From positions 7,564,001 through 7,628,000 of the forward strand of contig OY720102.1 of assembly GCA_963082875.1 (NCBI GenBank): DNA of 64,000 bases, read 5' to 3'. The stretch comes from Corella eumyota. Its lineage: Eukaryota; Chordata; Ascidiacea; Phlebobranchia; Corellidae. Shown here one piece after another: positions 57,597-64,000 of this stretch. The first letter of the stretch is position 1. The number at the start of each line of letters is the position of its first letter. The notes beneath the pieces are model-generated. The model did not search any database. It was not told the origin of the DNA and saw only the letters and a list, made by a program, of their open reading frames with translations. The translations under genes and the position numbers were made by a program.

Positions 57597-58099
57597 GTAA
57601 GTATGCGAACTGCATGGGGCGAAAACGAACGCTTTGATTTCAATGCAAGATCGAGACATCATAAAACCGCATAAACCTCGTTATACAGAATTAGATTAAT
57701 TGTGAATACTAAAATAATTTTCACGAATAAGGCATTGAATTTGCCTGCAAGGTCTACTGAATTGTTTTTTTTTTGTTTTTTTTTGCTTTTGGTGTAGAGT
57801 GATAGAATCGAAGTGCTATAAATATGGCCGTCTTTCAATTTTTGGCATCAGATAAGTTTAACTAAATCAGAAGCTCATAAAAAAACAGAAAGATATTATA
57901 GAAAAGAAATATTAGAAATGGTATTTTTTATGATTATTATCAACCTTGTTTTTTTTAAATATGTATATTGATAGCGTTAGTTTAGTTGTAAAATTTGCTC
58001 AAATTTAAAAAAAAAAAATATTTATTTTTGTATAATAATTTTTTTAATTGTAAACTAAAACTGTTTGAAAAGGCGGTAGGCCATTATTTGCATTATCAC

Positions 58100-58376
58100 T
58101 GGCAGCGTGGTGTAGTGGTTAGAACGCTTGTTACACAACTATGGGGTCGTTGGTTCAATTCCCACTGCTCTCTTGCTGTAGCACCCTTGAGTAAGGCGCT
58201 ATAAATGGTATAAACTCCTGCTGAGTCAACACTTAACTAGCAGTATAATTATCGGGCAATTATATTCTATATAGTATCCCAAACTGCTAAAGGCAACTCG
58301 AAACCGGGTCGGAGTACCCGATGTTACTTTATGTTTGGGTCGCGCATTCGACCTTCCCACATCGAGGATAACAAGA
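58100..58376 (+). mobile_element. tRNA-headed SINE, full length
   Basis: Full-length copy about 100 bases upstream of the protease-homologue start. It could therefore lie in that gene's promoter. Confidence 0.92.
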
Positions 58377-58462
58377 TATACAAAAACAAATTTACTCTAG
58401 ACCAAACACTGAACTTTAACATAATAAGTTTTTTTTTTTAAATTTGCTATCGACAACTTCTC

Positions 58463-58479
58463 AGCAACCAAGAAATATG
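58463..58479 (+). promoter_or_regulatory. Splice-acceptor-like site just before the protease-homologue start
   Basis: A T-run, then CGACAACTTCTCAG ends at 58464, 12 bases before the ATG at 58477. This fits a spliced-leader acceptor or the end of a 5' UTR intron. Confidence 0.4.
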
Positions 58480-61400
58480 ATCTTTAAAATAATAATAGCA
58501 TTTGTTTTGATTGGCACTGAAGTGATTACAGGATACACAGTAATAAATAGGTAAAAAAAATTTACATATTAGTAAAAAAAAATTAAATATTTTAAACATA
58601 TTTAACACACCACTATATTTTAATATGTGATATTTTTATAGACTAAACGAAAACGAAATCAGTCGGGAATTCCAAAAAAATGAGGACCCATATACTGCAA
58701 AATGTAAGACAAGTTAAAAAACTTATTTTAAACTGCTTTTTATTAACAAAGCCTGGTTAAGTTTATGTTAAATCATCTTGTTGGTTAAAAAAACGTATTT
58801 TTAAAAATTTAACATTTATTTATTATTTAGACCAGTTTGCCAAAGAGCTCAACGAAGTTGACAATCAAGAAAAAGTTCTACCAAAAATGTAAACTTAAAT
58901 TTTTCCGCAAACCTTTTTTGTATATATTCTTATCCTCAATGTGGGAAGGTCGAGTGTGCGACCTAAACATAAAGTAACGTTTTTTTACCCCGACCCGCAG
59001 TCTCGAGTTGCCTGTAGCAGCTTGGGATATTATAGAGGCTATAATTGGCCCGTAATTATGCTGCTGTTTAAGTGCTGGGTCAGCAGGAGTTTGTACCGTT
59101 TATAACGTCCTACTCAAGGGCACTAAAGCATGAAGGCAATGTGTGTTAAACCCACGACCTCATGGTGGTGTAGCAAATGTTCTGACCACTAGAGTATTTT
59201 ACGTACAATTGTTTTATTTATTTTAAAGCAATTATCTGTTTTATCAGATAATAAATGTTCCTGCTTTAACTTAAATATATAATTTTTTCAGTTCCCGAAA
59301 CTACCCTTTCAACTGCAGTGAGTACACTTGTTTTATACGACTTTAAATTGATAGAAGTTTTGTTTAAACTAAAAAAAGTTTTGTAATGCCTGTTTAAGAC
59401 ATTTGAAAATGGCAAACTAAAGTGCGGTTAGAATGGCATTGGTGCGCCTCGAACTCGAAACCTCTCGATCTGCCCCCAATGTCACACCTAATAAACTTGT
59501 TTACGATTCCAATAAGTTGTTTTATATTAAATCTACACCCAACCAAAAAAAATAAATAAATGCGAATTTCTTTTCAGTAAACGAATATTTGGGAAACGTC
59601 ACTGCCGCTCAATCGAACGGACAATGTAAGCGATGCGGCATACGCAGAACCGGCCAAGAATATGTAGATAAAAGAATTATAGGTAATTCGACTTATTCCT
59701 ACGCCTCAGGTACTGTAGTTCTACTACAACATTAACTGAACTGTTACTTTATTCTCTAGGGGGGGTGCAAGCCGGAAAAAAACGAATTCCCATGGCATGC
59801 GGCCGTTAGCAAAAATGGGAATTTAATTGGGGGTGGCGCCATAATTGCCCCCAATATTGTTATCACCACCGCGCATGGGTTTGAGGAATGCAAAGCATGT
59901 CAAGGGGCCGGGTAAAAAACCTTTTTTATGTAATTCGAATAGATTAAAATAAACCAATTTATTTTTACCCAATAGTTAAAAGAAAACCACCAACAGGGTA
60001 TAGTGGTTAGAACACTTGTTACACTACATGAGTTCGTGGGTTCACTCTCCGTTGCTCCTATGCCGTAGCGCCCTTGAGTAAGGTGCTTTAAACGGCATTA
60101 CCTCCTGCTGAGCCAGCACTTAATCATAAGCGTAATTTTCGACAAATTATAAATTTATAATATCCCAAACTGCCAAAAGCACCTTGAGACTGGGGTAGGT
60201 AACTGATGTTACTATATGCTTATAAGGTCGTGAAGTCGACCTTTCCACGTCGAAGATAAAGATATATTTAAAAAAAAACATAACTATGATCAAACAAACG
60301 TAGGTACTAAATGTACAAGAAAGCTTTTAATTGCAACGCTCAATAAACTATAAGTCTATAGGCACACTATGGACGCATGGTCAAGCCTAACACTATGATA
60401 TTATTGTAGATGGTGCGAAGTTAATGGATATTCCGTGAAATTAAATTCCGGTTCTTCTTCTCTAAACGTCGAATCCATTAAATGCCACAACAGATTCAAC
60501 GGAACATTAAACAATAACCTTTTCAAGTAAGTTAAACTCTCACAAAAGTTATAGACGTTTTGGTAATGGGTTTATACTCAAGTCGAGAGTCTTGGTGCTG
60601 TATTAGATTTCTTATAAAAAATCTTGGGTTAGTTTTACGTTCAAATTGCAGATACGACGTGGCTCTTTTAAAGCTAAGTGAGCCACAAATCAACAGCCCT
60701 CTTCTGTGTGTGTCACATCGATGTGGATTTTCACCTAACAAATACACAGGCTGTATAGGGATGGGCCACGGTTACACCTCATATGGTAATAACTTTACTA
60801 AGTGCTTAATCGAGTCACAAATCTGCAGGTTCAAGGCAAGGGAACCTAAGACTTTAGGGGGACAAGTTTATTAAAAGCTATCACCTTGAAGTGATACGAA
60901 AAAAGGAATAAATACAGATATTGTTATCATTTTATAGATTTAAAAATCCTCTTTCGTGTCACCATTAACAGCTTACTAGTTACCAACATACAGCATAAGG
61001 TTGTTTCATTAAAATTACCTTTCTTATGCAGAGAACGGAAAGGCGACACAACTCTTGCAAAAGGTCGACGTTCATTTTTTAACATACAGAGAATGCTGGG
61101 ATCAAGTAGGTTCGTTGGTAACGAGGGATGCTATCTCTGACCACATAACTTTAAATCATCATATTTGCGTCTCCACTAAACATTTAACTGCCCCGTCTTG
61201 CAAGGTAGGGTTTTGTTATTTTTTAAAAATTTTTTATCGTCCTTGTGGTAAGGTTGACTTTACGAACCCGTCCCACAACGAGTAACATAAAATACTTTGA
61301 TCCAAAACCAAGTTACCTTTGGCAGTTTGGGATATTATAAATTGCCAAATAATTAAAAGCTGCTGGTTAGAGCTTAGCAGAAGTTTATACCGTTTACAAG

Positions 61401-61757
61401 GCGTGGAATCAAACCAAAGACCCAAAAAGCAGTAAAATCAAACCTAGGACCCAAAAAGCAGTAAAATCAAACCCAGGACCTTATGTAGTAAAAATTGTGA
61501 CGTTTTAAGACACGTGATTATTTTTTTAGATTGACAATGGGAGCCCGGTGGTGTGCCCTACGAACCCAGACGACCCCGAATCCTCTTACGTTCTGATTGG
61601 TTTGTTTTCTTATGTGAGTAAAAAAACATTTAGCGGTGGTTGCGACGGGCCGGTCTCCATTCTTACCAACCTAGTAGAAAACTTTTTACGAAGCCCACCT
61701 CAAGTATGGATTAACAAGCAACTAAATATCAGTGAACCCTGCAGCTATCACGATTAG
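58477..61757 (+). CDS. Trypsin-fold serine protease homologue, active-site Ser lost, one frame break (10 exons)
   Basis: Secreted S1-family protein, probably non-catalytic. Exons: 58477-58550, 58642-58703, 58831-58888, 59292-59317, 59578-59682, 59760-59911, 60410-60526, 60652-60785, 61032-61204, 61530-61757 (about 375 codons). There is a signal peptide (1-19), a charged propeptide, then R106 before IIGGVQAGK, the usual activation junction. The His box is TTAHG (CAT 59874-59876) and the Asp box YDVALL (GAC 60656-60658). The Ser box, normally GDSGGP, reads IDNGSP, so Ser195 is Asn (AAT 61536-61538). The cysteines that normally flank the His loop (42 and 58) are both Gly. In exon 6 a run of seven A (59776-59782) shifts the frame; six would keep KNEFPWHAAV in frame. 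This is either a pseudogene, an allele or a sequencing error. The other nine exons are open and in phase. Confidence 0.8.
58922..59195 (-). mobile_element. tRNA-headed SINE
   Basis: Minus-strand copy in protease intron 3, with its head ending at GACCACTAGAG. Confidence 0.87.
59415..59500 (-). mobile_element. Second tRNA-derived family, fragment
   Basis: GGCATTGGTGCGCCTCGAAC matches the B-box region of the 1558 and 27702 copies. The rest is not recognisable. Confidence 0.4.
59993..60265 (+). mobile_element. tRNA-headed SINE, full length
   Basis: Near full-length copy in protease intron 6, from GGGTATAGTGGTTAGAACAC to the GATAAAGATATA tail. Confidence 0.88.
61240..61495 (-). mobile_element. 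tRNA-headed SINE, rearranged
   Basis: Minus-strand copy in the last protease intron. The B-box segment (AATCAAACCxxGGACCC) is repeated three times in tandem at about 61405-61485. Confidence 0.75.
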
Positions 61758-63209
61758 TAGTGGCGATTATCTCCTGGATTCGATTTTCATCGAAACAAAA
61801 CTGAAGAGCTAGCCCTAGATTGTGTTTTATTTTTCTTTTATTAACTATATTTTTTAAAGTTTGCAGTTTTAGGTGATTCCTACATCTGCTCACACTACAT
61901 TATTCGAAAATTCCAATTTTTATACTTTAAATAAGAATTTAATGTGAGCTTTTTAATGGTTGTTTTTTTTTTCTATTAATTACATAATCACCACATTAAG
62001 ATCATTTTTCGTAAACCGCAGACTGCAAAAAACAATGGCATGAAAAAATAATTATGTCACGTGATCGCATTGTGATTTTGCAAAAATTCCAGGTATAGAA
62101 TTTTTGTTATCGTCAAAAAAAAATCTTTGGGTATTTTTCATTTTTTCATTTGTTTAAAACCAAAAGTACACGCGGTAACCTTTTATATAGTAATAAAATT
62201 GAATCATTATTGGGTATTTAGTTGTACAAAGTACATTTTGTAAGTCTAGTTAAACGACCATAAAAAAACTAGCTTAATTATATGAATATTAGAACTACAC
62301 AACGCACATAATACTAACGCCTGTATACCTTTTTAAGGAGGCTGTCTTAATGTGAATGTTATTATTGAAACCATCACCACTAAAGCCACTATAACGTGTT
62401 AGGTCATTACGGTTTAAAATAATATTTAAATAACTATATACCTAACCAATAAAAAGTAAGTGAGTAAATACAACATACCTGTATTTTATCAAATGTTAAA
62501 GTTCCATTACAGGGATCATGCGTAGTTAATAAATCCATGAAAAATATGTCTTCAACATCACAGATTTTTTTTTAAATATTTATCGGCATTGTATATACCT
62601 CTGTACTAGAAAAACAAAAACTTTAATATATTTTGTTGTAGTTTCACCACCCAACAGTACTATTAATATTTGCATATCTATATATATACTCCGTAACTTA
62701 ATCCTATAGCTGACTTTTATATATTAACTAACTAATTGGGTGCGTTAACATTAACATATATGTTGTAACAAGAACAGTTTAAGACTTCTATGTGCTTAAC
62801 TTTTTACTGTTAAAATAAAACTTCACGGGCATATTAAACAGGCAAGCCACGTCGTTTAACTTCAGCTTAAGCAATGTGCCTATCTAAAAACATCGCTTTT
62901 GGGTTGTTCAAAAGTTAGATCTTAATTTAACGCCAACCAAGTTTGCAAAAACACACAAAGTTGGTCCTAATTTAGTTAGCTTTAAAAACAATATTTATTA
63001 CAAAATTTTAAAAAGGTATCACAAAAATTAAAAGAGACGTAAGTAATTAAAAGTATTTTTAAAACAAAGATAATATTTTATATTAAACAAGAAATAGGAT
63101 AGCTTATTAGATAGGTAATACTATCATTTTTGTCCAACTTTCACCTATTCAGTTTTTATTCTCCAACATAACTCTGCGTTTGTAATTAAATTTAAAAAAT
63201 ATTTTGAGT
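61758..63209. other. Intergenic region between convergent genes
   Basis: Contains the 3' UTR of the protease homologue at left and that of the Stum-like gene at right (minus-strand AATAAA at about 63155-63160). A possible minus-strand coding exon is at 62479-62538: a 20-codon frame beginning MDLLTTHDPCNG and ending at CAG|GTATGT. I found no convincing partner exon, so it is only a candidate. Confidence 0.4.
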
Positions 63210-63350
63210 TCAGGTCTCGGCTATGAATTCCCTGTGCTCAATTGCCAAATACACCATTGTTATACCCCATGATATTGACCAAAACCAGCCGACCAAAAGA
63301 AAGGTTGTTGTGAATAATTGAGCGATGCCGATACCAACGTTAGTGCATAT
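63210..63350 (-). CDS. Stum/SPEC3-like membrane protein, last coding exon (5' part beyond window)
   Basis: Terminal exon of 46 codons plus stop, starting in phase 0 after a clean acceptor (TTTTGTTTACAG, ending at 63351). It encodes a hydrophobic segment with VGWFWSISWG and ITMVYL, preceded by NVGIGIAQLFTTTFLL. The VGW(I/F)WSI-WG pattern near the C-terminus is typical of the Stum/SPEC3 family (Drosophila Stumble, needed for mechanosensory transduction; sea-urchin SPEC3, linked to cilia). The assignment rests on this one exon. The remaining exons should lie right of 64000, since 63430-64000 is repetitive. Confidence 0.65.
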   Translation of the reverse strand: MCTNVGIGIAQLFTTTFLLVGWFWSISWGITMVYLAIEHREFIAET

Positions 63351-63469
63351 CTGTAAACAAAACAGTGTTAAGCCAGTAAGACCTAAGCATTCTAACCCAA
63401 ACAGAGTCAACAACCTGTACATTAAACTTTTTTTTTTGGATCACGTATGTTGTCCGGTTCTAGAGAAAA

Positions 63470-63560
63470 CGTTATTACACTACGGCTCTTCTGAATTCTC
63501 TCGTCTGCATTACGGTGCGAGAGAATTATCACTTGCGGATTACGGTTTGAGAGAATTCTC
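63470..63560. repeat. Short minisatellite, GCGAGAGAATT/ATTACGG units
   Basis: Three imperfect copies of about 30 bases built from ATTACGGT and GAGAGAATT. The composition recalls the minisatellites at 2690-2860, 4545-4940 and 23655-23930. Confidence 0.55.
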
Positions 63561-63618
63561 TCCTATGGTAAACGACGCAATGTTTTGTTTAGAGCCAGAC
63601 AACATATGGGTCGCCTGA

Positions 63619-64000
63619 AAATGAGGGAATGGAAATTGAATAAACTGAAAATGAAGGAACGAAAAATTCGGTTTTTTCATCTTCCGGTTCCTTCATTTTC
63701 CGTTCCTTCATTTTCCATTTTTTCATTTTCCGGTTCCTTCATTTTCCGTTCCTTCATTTTCCGTTTCTTTATTTTCCGATTCCTTCATTTTCCGTTCCTT
63801 CAATTTCCGTTCCTTTGTTTTCCGATTTCTTCTTCTTTCGTCCTTCATTTTCCGGTTTCTTCATTTTCTGTTCCTTTATTTTCCTGTTCCTTCATTTTCC
63901 GTTCCTTCATTTTCCGGTTCCTTCATTTTCCGGTTCCTTTATTTTTCGTTCCTTCATTTTCCGGTTCCTTCATTTTCCGTTCCTTTTTTTTCCGATTTCT
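63619..64000. repeat. 15-16 bp minisatellite TTCCTTCATTTTCCG, runs off the window
   Basis: About 24 imperfect copies of TTCCTTCATTTTCCG(G). The left edge (63619-63668) begins with an opposite-strand stretch (GAAAATGAAGGAACG), so the array contains a strand switch near 63670. Confidence 0.9.

Noticed and set aside
60560-60874. 104-codon plus-strand frame in the protease homologue
   Set aside because: It joins intron sequence on both sides to exon 8 (60652-60785); only the exon portion is real.
1-64000. Retroviral, LTR, Polinton or other virus-derived elements
   Set aside because: No reverse transcriptase, integrase, capsid or polymerase motifs and no long terminal repeats were recognised in either strand.

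Overview
The window looks like nuclear DNA of an ascidian tunicate, probably Ciona or a close relative. This is inferred from the strongly AT-rich sequence, compact multi-exon genes with consensus splice sites, a swarm of tRNA-headed SINEs resembling the composite SINE family described in Ciona, and splice-acceptor-like sites a few bases upstream of several start codons (ascidians use spliced-leader trans-splicing). The protein families (stabilin, papilin, 11beta-HSD1-like SDR, Stum/SPEC3) are metazoan. No species was confirmed by any search.

Layout. (1) 64-9713, plus strand: the 3' 16 coding exons of a stabilin-like scavenger receptor (FAS1 and EGF domains, one membrane helix, NPxY tail); its 5' part lies left of the window. 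(2) 9714-17888: gene-poor DNA between convergent genes, with a 350-377 bp satellite array (about 10480-13300) and a second array whose unit carries a tRNA-like module (about 14905-15950). (3) 17889-50706, minus strand: a complete papilin-like extracellular-matrix gene, 27 coding exons and 1401 codons, with every exon phase matching. Its introns hold six tandem tRNA-Asn copies, a seventh antisense tRNA-Asn, SINEs, minisatellites and a tight CACGTG cluster. (4) 50707-53089: a divergent intergenic region with seven units of a 131-bp tandem repeat. (5) 53090-56018, plus: a complete six-exon SDR of the HSD11B1 type, followed by a collapsed partial duplicate. (6) 58477-61757, plus: a ten-exon trypsin-fold gene whose catalytic serine is Asn and which has a one-base frame break in an A-run. 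(7) 63210-63350, minus: the last coding exon of a Stum/SPEC3-like membrane protein. (8) 63619-64000: a 15-16 bp minisatellite running off the right edge.

The genes do not form an operon or one pathway. Stabilin (endocytic receptor) and papilin (matrix) are both extracellular; the SDR and the protease homologue are separate. The most unusual points are a thyroglobulin type-1 domain in papilin, the decayed catalytic apparatus of the protease homologue, tRNA-Asn copies with compensating stem changes, four CACGTG boxes at 21/21/11-bp spacing, and repeat units that have moved between arrays. I found no virus-like element, LINE, intact DNA transposon or CRISPR. Exon boundaries come from hand translation with phase checking, not from alignments.
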